Assembly: GCA_016793165.1 (NCBI GenBank)
Contig: JAEULA010000052.1
Coordinates: forward strand, 44,405-108,404
Origin: Alphaproteobacteria bacterium
GTDB lineage: Bacteria; Pseudomonadota; Alphaproteobacteria; CACIAM-22H2
Direction of reading: 5' to 3'
Length of the DNA stretch: 64,000 nucleotides
This document shows, piece by piece, positions 8,638 to 16,477 of the stretch. Made by a program: the position numbers and the translations under genes. The notes under the pieces were generated by a model. It was given only the letters and a program-made list of their open reading frames with translations. It had not been told where the DNA came from and made no database searches. How positions within the stretch are numbered: position 1 is the first letter of the stretch; each line of letters begins with the position of its first letter.

Positions 8638-9783
8638 TCAGCGGACGAAGACGTGGACCTCGTTGGCGCCCAGGCTCGGGTCGCTGCTGGCCGACATACG
8701 CAGGCGCTGCGGCGGCATTCCCATGTCGACCAGGGCGCGCATCACCTGCTCCGCCTGGCGGCGGGCATTGGCGGTGGCGATCGCGGCATCGCCGCCGCTG
8801 CGGCCCGCGGCCGCGACTCCGACGATGTCGAACGTCGCCTGCGGGCGAAGCTCCATCGCGCGGTTCACCGCCGTGTAGAGCGCCTGCTCGTAGCTCGGAT
8901 TGTTGCGGTCGAAACGGACGACGACGAGGGGCCGGCTGCCGGCCGGCAGCGGAGCCGCGGCGCGTGCCGAGGGGCTCGCGCCGAAGGCCCGGGCCGCCAG
9001 GCCGGGGCCGTAGAACTCGCCCGTGCGCACCGCGGAGGCCAGCGCCGTCATGTTGGCGCGCTCGCGGCTGACATAGGCCGATTGCCGTGCGATGTCCTCG
9101 GAGAGTTCGACGCGCATGCGGTCGATCGAGACCATGGTGCGGTTGACCTCGTCCTCGACGACCGCGAGCTGACGATGGTCGTCCTCGAGGGCGCCGGACA
9201 GCGCGTAGGCGTTGCGCACGGCCTCGAGCAGGTAGGACCCGAGCGAGGCATCCGAGCCGACCTGGCCGGACAGCTGCGAGAGCGTGCCGATGTTGGCGGC
9301 GAAACGGTCGAGCTCGCCCTGCGCCTGCGCCCATTGCGAGGTCAGAATCGGGTTGCCCGGCGTCGTGCCGACCTGGAGCCGCGCGTTGATCTGACCCACG
9401 AGCGTCTGATAGCGCTGCGCGGCATCGACATTCTCGCCGCGAAGCTGCTGCATGCTCTGGCCGTGGCCACCGACGAGGCTTTGCAGGCGACCCGCTTCCT
9501 CGCGCAGCTGCGCGGCACGCTGGCCGACCGCGGTGCCGGTGGCGGCGGTCGGCGTCTGTGGGGCGACGCCGGCGCGCTGCTCGCCGGGAGCGGGCGGGAT
9601 CTCGATGCGAGTCGTGGTGGCAGGGGGCGTCGAGCTGCGCCCGCCGATCGAAGGCCACAATCCCTCTGATACAAAGCTGCAAGCCGACACGCCAAAACAC
9701 AGCGTGAGCGTGAAAATCGCTCCGATTGCACGGCTTGGGCGCGAACAAATCGACGCGCGCGCGGGACGGACTCCAACCACCAC
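8638..9783 (-). CDS. Lipoprotein with coiled-coil and OmpA-like C-terminus
   Basis: About 381 residues if it starts at GTG 9783 (TTG 9786 and GTG 9780 are adjacent alternatives; GGGAGA lies upstream). The frame continues much further but through the tRNA gene, so a longer product is not credible. Residues ~25-45 form a lipoprotein signal with lipobox GVSAC. A helical, Gln/Arg/Glu-rich middle (about residues 90-240) looks coiled-coil. The last ~100 residues (RPLVVVRFDRNNPSYEQAL onward, with NARRQAEQVMRAL and a basic segment) resemble an OmpA peptidoglycan-binding fold. Likely an envelope protein; specific role unknown. Confidence 0.65.
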   Translation of the reverse strand: MVVGVRPARASICSRPSRAIGAIFTLTLCFGVSACSFVSEGLWPSIGGRSSTPPATTTRIEIPPAPGEQRAGVAPQTPTAATGTAVGQRAAQLREEAGRLQSLVGGHGQSMQQLRGENVDAAQRYQTLVGQINARLQVGTTPGNPILTSQWAQAQGELDRFAANIGTLSQLSGQVGSDASLGSYLLEAVRNAYALSGALEDDHRQLAVVEDEVNRTMVSIDRMRVELSEDIARQSAYVSRERANMTALASAVRTGEFYGPGLAARAFGASPSARAAAPLPAGSRPLVVVRFDRNNPSYEQALYTAVNRAMELRPQATFDIVGVAAAGRSGGDAAIATANARRQAEQVMRALVDMGMPPQRLRMSASSDPSLGANEVHVFVR

Positions 9784-10007
9784 CAACTCGGATTCTCCCT
9801 GCCGGGCAATGATTTGCGCAGGATTCGGAGGCGTGAAAAGCGGGCGGAATGTATCGGATGGTCGACAGGGCGACAAGCCGAAAGCCGCCGAGTTTCCGGG
9901 ACTTGCGTCCTTTGTCGCGGAATGCCGCCGCCGCTTGCCAACGACGCGCGGTTGCGAGTAGTTTCCGCCGCCTTTTGCCAGCCCCACTTCGGATGGCGAG
10001 GGCCCGC

Positions 10008-10084
10008 GCGGCCGTAGCTCAACTGGATAGAGCATCAGACTACGGATCTGAGGGTTAGGGGTTCGAATCCCTTCGGCCGCGCCA
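10008..10084 (+). tRNA. tRNA-Arg (anticodon ACG)
   Basis: 77 nt including an encoded CCA. The acceptor stem GCGGCCG pairs with CGGCCGC. D-arm GCTC...GAGC, anticodon stem TCAGA/TCTGA around loop CTACGGA (anticodon ACG, read as ICG), and T-arm AGGGG-TTCGAAT-CCCTT all fold correctly. It would decode CGU, CGC and CGA. Its 3' part is partly repeated at 56281-56328. Confidence 0.97.
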
Positions 10085-10899
10085 TTTTCCCGAGTACGCC
10101 GGATGGCGATTTGAGGCGATGAAATCGACGTTTCTCGAGCGTCGGGGTCACCGATCCGCGTCGACTCGAGTCCGCTCAAGGTCCCATCGAAGCTCACTGT
10201 GCCGGAAGCCCGGCCGCAGCCAGGCGTTTTGCCGCACGACCCGATCTGTCGTCGCGAGCGGGGGACAGTGATCGACGGCGACACGAATCGGCAAGCGCCG
10301 CGCCGACGCGGCAGCGGCGGGCGACGCGGACCGTAGGGCATTGCACGACAACGAGGTTTCCGGGATCGCGCTGCGGGTGATGTCGAGCGCGCGAAGACCT
10401 TGGTGCTGTGATATCGGCGCTACGCCGCGCACCGGGTCGCCTTCGGTCGAGCCGGCGATCTCGCGTCCGAACGGGCCGGTGAAGCTGCGGCCTTGAGCGC
10501 GATGCGACGACCCGCTGTACCGATTCAGTCGGCGGCGCGTCGGGCCGGCATGTCGTTGTCTTGATCGCACTCGGTCTTGATCGCACTCGGGCTGATCCGC
10601 GCCTTCGCGCTCCCGGCCGCGATCGGCGCGCGCGAACCAGGCGGCGGACCGCCCGGACAACGCAGGTACTTGGACGTTCTCCGCTCGCACGCAGCGAGGG
10701 ATGGTGCACGTCGCCATCGACAGCTCGGAGGCGCGGCAGATGGTGGCTGCGTCGAAGTCGGGCTCATGCACGCCGCCGCGGGTCCTGTCCCGACCGACTC
10801 GCCGCACGAAGCCTGCCCATTGCTGCGGTTGTGAACCTGCATCGCGGCGCGCAGCTGCTCGCAGGTCGAACTGTCGAATAACGATCTGCTTGCCAGTCT
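10085..10899. other. Gene-free stretch downstream of tRNA-Arg
   Basis: About 815 bp in which open frames exist on both strands but none shows a ribosome site, conserved motif or believable amino-acid composition. It contains one 16-bp tandem duplication. No integrase remnant could be recognised although this is where a tRNA-targeting element would carry one. It may be decayed sequence. Confidence 0.5.
10559..10590. repeat. Two tandem copies of a 16-bp unit
   Basis: The unit TCTTGATCGCACTCGG occurs twice head to tail at 10559-10574 and 10575-10590 with no mismatch. It lies in gene-free DNA. Probably a simple slippage duplication. Confidence 0.9.
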
Positions 10900-10927
10900 G
10901 GGAGGCGGCCTAGCCGAGCCGCCTCCC
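10900..10927. terminator. 9-bp hairpin after the YGQGG-protein gene
   Basis: Arms GGGAGGCGG (10900-10908) and CCGCCTCCC (10919-10927) are perfect complements with a 10-nt loop. It lies 35 nt beyond the stop codon of the minus-strand gene at 10963. No U-tract follows on the minus strand, so a strict Rho-independent terminator is not certain. Confidence 0.5.
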
Positions 10928-10962
10928 ATGCGTTGGCATTCACTCGTGGGGGCTACCTCGCC

Positions 10963-11709
10963 TTAGCGGGGGCGCCCGGTCGAGGAAGTCGATCCGCTGG
11001 TGCTCGTGCCGCCGGAGCTGCTGCTCTCGTCGGTCTTGCGCCCCTTGCGCCACGTGTCGAACTCGTCAGAGAACTTCTTCTGGCGTTCCTTTCGCCACGC
11101 ACCGTAGTCGTCGTCGAGCTTGCGCAATTGCTCGCGGCGCCATTCCGAGTACTCGGGATCGAACGCGTTGTCGTCGTGGCCGTGGCCCATGCTGCCGCCG
11201 CGCTCCTGCGACGACTGGCCCCACTGACCGGCTCCTGCGCCCCATCCGCCGTGCTGACCGTAAAGACCTTCCGGATGGTGCTGACCAGCGCCGCCCTGGC
11301 CGTAGCCCTGGTCGTGGCCGAACCGCTGCCCGCTCTGCCCGTAGCCGCCCTGCCCGTAGCCACCCTGACCGTAGCCGCCCTGCCCGTAGCCGCCCTGACC
11401 GTAGCCGCCCTGCCCGTAGCCGCCCTGACCGTAGCCGCCCTGACCGTAGCCGCTCTGGCCGTGGCCGCCCTGACCGTAGCCGCTCTGGCCGTGGCCGCCC
11501 TGGCCGTAGCCGCTCTGGCCGTAGCCGCCCTGGCCGTAGCTACCCTGGCCATAGCCGCCAGCAGGGTTATGACTCGCCTGGTCGTGGCCACCGTGCTGTC
11601 CCTGTCCCGGGGACTGCGGCTGACCGCGCCAACCGGACTGCTGAGGATCATGCTGTCCCTGCGTGCCGCGGTGCTGCGATCCTTGGTCCTGTCGATAGTT
11701 CTGCTCCAT
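10963..11709 (-). CDS. Low-complexity YGQGG-repeat protein with W-R-K C-terminal repeats
   Basis: 248 residues from ATG 11709, chosen for the AAGGAG site 9 nt upstream. Residues 1-50 are Gln/His/Gly-rich. Residues 51-125 are fifteen pentapeptides of the type GGYGQ, with SGYGQ and GGHGQ variants. After a further Gly/Gln/His-rich part comes a charged C-terminus (about residues 190-225) built of repeated units: YSEWRREQLRKLDDD, YGAWRKERQKKFSDE, FDTWRKGRK. That C-terminal unit recurs in small alphaproteobacterial stress proteins, as far as I recall. The Gly/Tyr/Gln region resembles prion-like disordered proteins. An exact EcfG-type promoter lies upstream. Cytoplasmic, function unknown. Confidence 0.8.
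   Translation of the reverse strand: MEQNYRQDQGSQHRGTQGQHDPQQSGWRGQPQSPGQGQHGGHDQASHNPAGGYGQGSYGQGGYGQSGYGQGGHGQSGYGQGGHGQSGYGQGGYGQGGYGQGGYGQGGYGQGGYGQGGYGQGGYGQSGQRFGHDQGYGQGGAGQHHPEGLYGQHGGWGAGAGQWGQSSQERGGSMGHGHDDNAFDPEYSEWRREQLRKLDDDYGAWRKERQKKFSDEFDTWRKGRKTDESSSSGGTSTSGSTSSTGRPR
11335..11559 (-). repeat. Fifteen 15-bp coding repeats (GGYGQ)
   Basis: Direct tandem 15-nt units inside the low-complexity gene. Units differ by few bases, mainly at third positions and at Gly/Ser and Tyr/His codons, so unit number probably varies between strains. Confidence 0.95.
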
Positions 11710-11776
11710 GTGCTTGCACTCCTTGTCGATGGTGAAGCCGATCGCGTCGCCTTGCAGCAACTCCGGCTTCCGACTC

Positions 11777-11802
11777 AACGCGGCGCTGAGCGCAATGGTT
11801 CC
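11777..11802 (-). promoter_or_regulatory. EcfG-type promoter, GGAAC-N17-CGTT
   Basis: On the minus strand GGAAC (11802-11798) and CGTT (11780-11777) are 17 nt apart. It points at the YGQGG-protein start 68 nt away. Confidence 0.8.
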
Positions 11803-12102
11803 CGCCGTGTTCTCGCGGTGAAGAGCATGGCCCCGTCTCTGAGGCGGAGATTGCCAGAGTCGCGTTCAAGGGCCTCGCCCGAAGGTCGCGATTGACCACG
11901 AAGTGCGAACGCTTCGCGTGGCGAGACAGCGCGCCCAAGGTCGCGCGCCTCGCTTCGTCGTCGGGCGTGGCCATCTCGCCGTCGACCGAGACTCCACCGC
12001 CGCACGGTCCCTGCGCGTGCGAGATGACGGCGATGTCGCCGGCGCCGATCCCCTGTTGCGGGTGCGGCCTCCGTGCCGCCGGCGAGCCGACCGGCGTTGC
12101 AT
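11803..12102. other. 300-bp intergenic stretch
   Basis: Open frames are present but none has a ribosome site or believable composition. It separates the YGQGG-protein promoter from the end of the ferritin operon. Confidence 0.4.
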
Positions 12103-12261
12103 TCACCAATCGACGAAATGGCCGTAGATCAAGGCGAGCGCGACGATCGACAGCGTCAGCGACACCACCAGCACCGTCAGGACTCGGCCCGTGATGACGC
12201 CGTAAGCGAATCGCCGCGGCGGCGCGGGTGGCGGATCGGGAGGGGGAGGGGTCTCGTTCAC
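12103..12261 (-). CDS. Small single-pass membrane protein (52 aa)
   Basis: Starts GTG at 12261-12259 with an AAGGAG site 10 nt upstream and ends TGA at 12105-12103. The N-terminus is Pro-rich (NETPPPPDPPPAPPRR), then one hydrophobic helix (VLTVLVVSLTLSIVALALIY) and GHFVDW. It follows the 74-residue gene by 6 nt and so is the third gene of the ferritin operon. I do not recognise the family; inner-membrane location is inferred from the helix. Confidence 0.7.
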   Translation of the reverse strand: MNETPPPPDPPPAPPRRFAYGVITGRVLTVLVVSLTLSIVALALIYGHFVDW

Positions 12262-12267
12262 TTCTGC

Positions 12268-12492
12268 TCAACTCCTTCGCGATCCGGAGCCGCGCTCCGC
12301 GTTCTGCAGGACGACGCGATCGACGATCTCGCCGAGCGCGCGCGCCCATCCCCGCCAGACGGAGACGAGCGACTGCACCGGCATCGCCAACGGCCGCATC
12401 GGCGGCACCATCGGCTTGGCATCGCCCGAATTGCCCAGCTCGCGCTCGCCCTGGCGCACGCCCGCGACATGCATTTGCGTGTGCTCAGTCAC
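12268..12492 (-). CDS. Small protein of unknown function (74 aa)
   Basis: Read from GTG 12492, which lies a few bases before the ferritin stop codon (12487-12485), so translation is probably coupled; ATG 12474 is an alternative without a ribosome site. The sequence is moderately hydrophilic with a Met/Pro-rich middle (AKPMVPPMRPLAMP) and an amphipathic VSVWRGWARALGEIVDRVV. No family recognised. Support comes from tight packing between two better-supported genes. Confidence 0.5.
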   Translation of the reverse strand: MTEHTQMHVAGVRQGERELGNSGDAKPMVPPMRPLAMPVQSLVSVWRGWARALGEIVDRVVLQNAERGSGSRRS

Positions 12493-13045
12493 GGAAGTCC
12501 TTGAGCAAGGAGCTGAGGTCGTCGGCGTGTGCCTCCTCGTCCGCCAGGATCGCCTCGAGCATGCGCTTGGTCGTCGGATCGCGGTCGCCGATGAACTGGA
12601 CGAGCTCGCGATAGGAATCGATCGCGATGCGCTCGGCGACAAGGTTCTCTCGGATCATCTCGCTGAGCGAGGTGCCCTCGACATATTCGGTATGCGATCG
12701 CGTCAACATGCCCTCGGGCGAGAGCTGCGGCTCGCCGCCGAGCTGGACGATGCGCTTGGCGATCTTGTCCGCGTGATCCTGCTCGTCGTTGGCGTGCTCG
12801 AGGAACTCCGCGGCGACGCTCTCCGAGTGAATGCCTTCGGCCATGAAGTAATGGCGCTTGTAGCGCAACACGCACACGATCTCCGTCGACAACGCGTCGT
12901 TCAAGAGCTCGAGAACGAGGCGGCGATCGGCGTCGTAGCCCTCGGTGACGGCGCCGCGCTCGATGCGCTCACGCGCGCGGTCCCGGATCGTCTTGATGTC
13001 GGTCAGGAACGGGGATTTCGGTGACGGGGAGATGGGCTTCTGCAT
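12485..13045 (-). CDS. Ferritin-like (bacterioferritin-type) protein
   Basis: 186 residues from ATG 13045 with a GAGGAG site. Four-helix ferritin-like fold: LLNDALSTEIVCVLRYKRHYFM, FLEHANDEQDHADKIAKRI (Glu...His, di-iron ligand pattern), ENLVAERIAIDSYRELV and ILADEEAHADDL. The paired E-x-x-H motifs are kept. The family oxidises and stores iron, limiting Fenton chemistry. First gene of a three-gene unit behind an exact EcfG-type promoter, which fits a role in oxidative stress. It resembles short Dps/bacterioferritin relatives of alphaproteobacteria more than haem-binding Bfr. Confidence 0.88.
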   Translation of the reverse strand: MQKPISPSPKSPFLTDIKTIRDRARERIERGAVTEGYDADRRLVLELLNDALSTEIVCVLRYKRHYFMAEGIHSESVAAEFLEHANDEQDHADKIAKRIVQLGGEPQLSPEGMLTRSHTEYVEGTSLSEMIRENLVAERIAIDSYRELVQFIGDRDPTTKRMLEAILADEEAHADDLSSLLKDFRD

Positions 13046-13094
13046 GAGGTCTCCTCGCCGGAGCGCAGTCGATCCTGTCTCCGGGCGGGAGTGA

Positions 13095-13119
13095 AACGCG
13101 TCGTGTCCGCTCGGGTTCC
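13095..13119 (-). promoter_or_regulatory. EcfG-type promoter, GGAAC-N16-CGTT
   Basis: Exact match on the minus strand, GGAAC at 13119-13115 and CGTT at 13098-13095. Drives the ferritin operon (start 13045). Divergent partner at 13143-13167. Confidence 0.85.
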
Positions 13120-13142
13120 CCCGTGCCGCCGATCGCTCGAAT

Positions 13143-13167
13143 GGAACCTCGCTCATGCCGGCACGTT
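13143..13167 (+). promoter_or_regulatory. EcfG-type promoter, GGAAC-N16-CGTT
   Basis: Exact match. The expected transcription start near 13174 excludes the upstream ATG at 13176 as a normal start and supports ATG 13218, which has a ribosome site. Confidence 0.85.
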
Positions 13168-13217
13168 GACCGGGCATGATCGATATTCGCATTGCCGCCG
13201 CCGAAGGAGCGCCTCGC

Positions 13218-13643
13218 ATGGAGCGCTTCGCGTCGGCCGGGCTGCTGGTCGCGATAGCGGCGGGCCGTCCTGCGCTGACGCTGCAGTGGGACGACACGAT
13301 CCATGGAGAACAGGATCGCACGTGGTTCGCGCAGCTCGCCCTGGGCAGCGCTTGCGACGGCATCATGTTGGTCGCGGTCGGGCCTCTGATCGTCGAAATC
13401 CCCGGCAACGGATTGCTTCTCCTCAACGAGGCGGTCGTCGTCGACGCGATTTCCCGCGAAGGCACGCGTGCCGGGATCGTGCGTCAGGTCCTGCGTGACG
13501 ACGACGGCTGCTGCCGCGGACTCGCCGCCCTGCCGGGCGGTGTCGACGGAGGCCTCGAGCTCGTCAGCATTCTCGACGGGATCTGGAATCTGAACGGAGA
13601 CAGGTCCATGCGCTCCAGGTCGCGCGCGCCGACGCTTCATTGA
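13218..13643 (+). CDS. Conserved-looking protein of unknown function
   Basis: 141 residues from ATG 13218, chosen because GAAGGAG lies 8 nt upstream and the stress promoter starts transcription too late for the ATG at 13176. Mixed composition without a signal peptide: hydrophobic SAGLLVAIAAGRPALTLQW, then IMLVAVGPLIVEIPGNGLLLL and an acidic/Arg-rich end. No family recognised. Position opposite the ferritin gene and shared EcfG-type control suggest a stress role. Confidence 0.6.
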   Translation: MERFASAGLLVAIAAGRPALTLQWDDTIHGEQDRTWFAQLALGSACDGIMLVAVGPLIVEIPGNGLLLLNEAVVVDAISREGTRAGIVRQVLRDDDGCCRGLAALPGGVDGGLELVSILDGIWNLNGDRSMRSRSRAPTLH

Positions 13644-13755
13644 GCGCGCCGACCGCCGCGTGGGCGCGGCAACCGCCTGGCTCTGATGACCCGTTAGGCA
13701 GGGTGGCGCCGGGCGATACGCGCTCGATTGGCGACCGCTCAGAAGGGAGCAGACG

Positions 13756-14100
13756 ATGATCGCGCATCATGTCGCCCAATCGATCGGATCTCGGGCCCAG
13801 AAGGCCTCGCTGGCGGCCGCCGCTGCGACGCTGCTGAGCGTCTCCGGCGTCTCCGCGCAGTCTCCGAGCGGTGCGCCCTGCGCGTTGCGCAGCGACTTCA
13901 TCCGCCTGATGGCGCACACCTATGACGAGAGCCCGATCGCACTCGGCGTCACGGACGATGGCCGCCTGATCGAGCTTTTCGCGTCGCGATCGGGCTCCAC
14001 CTGGAGCATCGCTCTGACGACTCCGTCGGGGATCACCTGTCTGGTGATGTCCGGCTCCGAATGGCAAATGCGTCCGGCGGTCGCCGACACGGGAGCCTAG
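13756..14100 (+). CDS. Small secreted protein of unknown function
   Basis: 114 residues, ATG 13756 with AGAAGGGAG upstream. Signal peptide to about residue 34 (SLAAAAATLLSVSGVSAQS). The mature part has a conserved-looking pattern: CALRSDFIRLMAHTYDES, ALGVTDDGRLIELFAS, GSTWSIALTTPSGITCLVMSGSEW, with two cysteines that may form a disulfide. This layout recurs in small periplasmic alphaproteobacterial proteins as I recall; the role is unknown. No exact stress promoter was found. Confidence 0.7.
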   Translation: MIAHHVAQSIGSRAQKASLAAAAATLLSVSGVSAQSPSGAPCALRSDFIRLMAHTYDESPIALGVTDDGRLIELFASRSGSTWSIALTTPSGITCLVMSGSEWQMRPAVADTGA

Positions 14101-14490
14101 GCGGTTCGACGGCCTCGGCGCCTCTCGTGCGGCACGGCCCGGGCGGCGGCCATCGTCGACCGCTCGCGCAAGGAGCGCGGTCGAAGCGTCGCGATGCCCG
14201 TGGAGATGGCATTGCCGCCAGTCGAATTCGCCATCTTGTCGGCAAGGGGCTTGGTCGGTCGAGCTCCGCATTCCGTAAGCGGCGTTGCCGTCATCCTTTT
14301 TGTCGGAGACGGGGAGGGCGCCCAAAGGTCCAGTCGATCTCGACCGTCGATCGGCGCTTGCGCGATCGGCCGCGTTGCGGCGGCGATCCAGGCCGCTGGA
14401 TCGCGAAACGAGCGGCTTCCGCGCGACCTCTTCATGTCTGCCGGAACTCGCCGGCGCGACCGGTGTTGATGAGACGACGCAGGAGGTCTC
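14101..14490. other. 390-bp intergenic stretch with a candidate promoter
   Basis: No supported gene. It holds a near-match EcfG-type site at 14443-14467 that points to the short interrupted frame and kinase downstream. Confidence 0.4.
14443..14467 (+). promoter_or_regulatory. Variant EcfG-type site, GGAAC-N16-TGTT
   Basis: One mismatch (T for C) in the -10. Correctly placed for the SD-bearing short frame at 14491 and the kinase at 14607. Confidence 0.45.
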
Positions 14491-14601
14491 ATGACACGTG
14501 CTGCGGCAGTCTCCACGTAGAGAGGCCGCCGGCGTGACAGCGAATTGAAGAGGCGCTGGATGGTGCTCGTGATCGGGCTGGTGATCCGCTCACCGGTCTA
14601 G
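14491..14601 (+). pseudogene. Short frame with strong SD interrupted by an in-frame TAG
   Basis: ATG 14491 is preceded by an ideal AGGAGG four bases away, yet the frame stops at TAG after nine codons (MTRAAAVST). Reading on in the same frame gives a basic stretch and one hydrophobic segment (RRWMVLVIGLVIRSPV) to a second TAG at 14599-14601, 5 nt before the kinase start. It may be a broken 36-residue membrane peptide, a 9-residue leader peptide, or an independent TTG-start 18-residue peptide from 14545. Confidence 0.4.
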
Positions 14602-14606
14602 GCAGC

Positions 14607-16364
14607 GTGATGCAGGAGAATAAGCGCCCGACACGACGACGTGGCGGCAGCGCCACCCGGTCGGCGTGGTTCGGCTTCGTCGAGCGGCTCTCGTTTCGTG
14701 CGCGCCTGGCGATCTTGCTGGCGCTGCTGCTGGTACCGGTGATTCTGGCCTTCGGCGCCCTAGCGATCCAGCGCGTCGACTCCGCCGATCGTGCCGCGAA
14801 GCATCAGGCGCAGATGGCCCTGGCGGCGTCTTCGGTGGGCTTCCGGGAGACGTTGGAAGGCATCCGCTCCAGTTTGGCGGTGCTCGCCGCCATTGAAATG
14901 GCAAGCTCGGGCGGTGCTGCAGATTGCGGCACGGAGCTGCGTCGGATCGTCGACCAGGCCGGCGATCGCTTCGTCTCGCTCCTGATCGCCGACGGAAGCG
15001 GCGACATTCTCTGCAGCAGCACCGCCGGGTCCGATGTCCGCAATGTCGGTGCATGGGGCTCGTTTCGTGCGGCGCAAAGCAGCGGCGGATTCGCCATCGG
15101 CGGACTCGCGATGGGGCCGATCGCCGGGATCCCCGTCGTCGCCGCCTCTTATCCGCTCATGATGGCGGGGAAGTTCAGCGGGGCGGTGATCGCCGGCGTG
15201 CGTCGCGACCACCTTTTGCGCGCGGGACGCCGGGCGGCCCTGCCGCGCGGGGGCGCCATCGCTCTGATCGACTCCCGCGGCGATCGCCTGTCCCTTCCCG
15301 CGGATCCCGCGGATGGCGGCCGCCGATGGTCATGGCCGTTGCCGCCGGTGGGCACGGTGGCCGACGCGCGAGACAGCCGCGGCCGCGCCGCGCTGGTCGC
15401 GGCGACGGAGCTCGACGATGAGCTGAAGTTGGCGATCATGGTCCCCGCCGAAAGCCTAACGCGCGTCTCGCGCGAATTGTGGACCCAGGGCGCGCTCATG
15501 GTGGTGCTGCTTGGCGCGCTGATCGGCACGATTGCGGTCGGCTTCTCGATGCTCGTCGTGGAGCCGATCCGCGCGTTGCGGAACGCCGTCGCCGATGCCG
15601 CCGACACCGCGGCGGTGGTCGCGATCCGGGCGGCGGTGCCGGGCGCACCGATCGAGATCCGCAACCTCGCCAGCGCATTCGAGCGCGCTTCGAGCCAGAT
15701 CAAGGAACGAGAACAACGTCTCGTCGCGTTGGCGACGCAACGCGAGGCGCTGCTCCGCGAGCTCAATCACCGCGTCCGCAACAATCTGCAGGTCGTCTCG
15801 AGCCTCCTGCGGCTTCAGTCGCGTCGCGCCACCGCGCCGGACGCCCGGCAAGCCATACGCACGGCCGAGGAGCGGGTCCGCGCGCTCGCGATCCTGCACA
15901 GGCATCTTTTCGCGAATACCGATTCCGTGCAGGTCAATCTGAGGGACTTTGTCAGCGCGATCGGCAACGAGATCTATGTGTCGCTCGAAGACGTGCCGGC
16001 GCGCGAGCGCGTCACGTTGGTCATCGACCTGCCGCATCAGCCCATCGACGCGGATGTTGCGATCCCCCTCGGGCTGATCATCGCCGAGGCGATGGCCAAC
16101 TCCCTGCGGCACGGCTATCCCCCCGGAAGAGGCGGTCAGATGAAGGTCAGCTGGAGCGAGAGTCGCGGTCGGGCGCAGTTTGTGTTCGCCGACGATGGAA
16201 TCGGATTTGTCGACACGCCACACGAGGTCCAGCGAGGACTCGGTCGCACGCTGATCGAAGGCTTTGCCGGGCAGTTGGGCGGTACGGTCGACGTGCAGCG
16301 CGCAGACGGTTGCCGGCTTCAGGTCGATTTCCCGTGGGCGCGCGCGACGTCGGTGCTCGCCTGA
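14607..16364 (+). CDS. Membrane sensor histidine kinase, HisKA_2/HWE-like
   Basis: 585 residues; GTG 14607 and ATG 14610 are adjacent starts. Basic N-terminus, membrane helix (residues ~30-55), periplasmic sensor with a Cache-like fold (~55-290), second helix, HAMP-like linker and a coiled segment. The phosphoacceptor region LLRELNHRVRNNLQVVSSLL has His388 followed by Arg-Val-Arg-Asn-Asn, diagnostic of HisKA_2 kinases. The ATPase has EAMANSLRHG and DDGIGF. HisKA_2/HWE kinases often feed PhyR in the alphaproteobacterial general stress response, so this is a candidate input for the EcfG-type regulon here, though no PhyR or NepR gene lies in the window. Confidence 0.85.
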   Translation: MMQENKRPTRRRGGSATRSAWFGFVERLSFRARLAILLALLLVPVILAFGALAIQRVDSADRAAKHQAQMALAASSVGFRETLEGIRSSLAVLAAIEMASSGGAADCGTELRRIVDQAGDRFVSLLIADGSGDILCSSTAGSDVRNVGAWGSFRAAQSSGGFAIGGLAMGPIAGIPVVAASYPLMMAGKFSGAVIAGVRRDHLLRAGRRAALPRGGAIALIDSRGDRLSLPADPADGGRRWSWPLPPVGTVADARDSRGRAALVAATELDDELKLAIMVPAESLTRVSRELWTQGALMVVLLGALIGTIAVGFSMLVVEPIRALRNAVADAADTAAVVAIRAAVPGAPIEIRNLASAFERASSQIKEREQRLVALATQREALLRELNHRVRNNLQVVSSLLRLQSRRATAPDARQAIRTAEERVRALAILHRHLFANTDSVQVNLRDFVSAIGNEIYVSLEDVPARERVTLVIDLPHQPIDADVAIPLGLIIAEAMANSLRHGYPPGRGGQMKVSWSESRGRAQFVFADDGIGFVDTPHEVQRGLGRTLIEGFAGQLGGTVDVQRADGCRLQVDFPWARATSVLA

Positions 16365-16386
16365 GTGCGGCGCTTGCCGATGCGTT

Positions 16387-16411
16387 GAAACTTTCTGCAC
16401 GGCACTGCGTT
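16387..16411 (+). promoter_or_regulatory. Variant EcfG-type site, GAAAC-N16-CGTT
   Basis: One mismatch in the -35. About 67 nt upstream of the small lipoprotein start. The same variant occurs before the oxidase operon at 50666. Confidence 0.4.
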
Positions 16412-16477
16412 GATCTGCCGCGGACCGAATCCCAGCTTCGATGGTGAAGCGGACACGGTCGGCTGATGAGGCAGGCC

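Noticed and set aside
10148..10929. Open frames of 70-220 residues on both strands after the tRNA
   Set aside because: No ribosome sites, no recognisable motifs, and composition like random GC-rich DNA. No integrase similarity seen.
11335..11559. Regular 15-bp repeats as a CRISPR array
   Set aside because: Units are contiguous with no spacers, keep the reading frame and code GGYGQ pentapeptides.
13176..13217. Upstream ATG for the gene at 13218
   Set aside because: Lies within about two bases of the predicted transcription start and has no ribosome site, whereas ATG 13218 has GAAGGAG.
13669..13695. GCAAC...CGTT arrangement before the secreted protein at 13756
   Set aside because: Mismatch in the -35 and an 18-nt spacer; no support.
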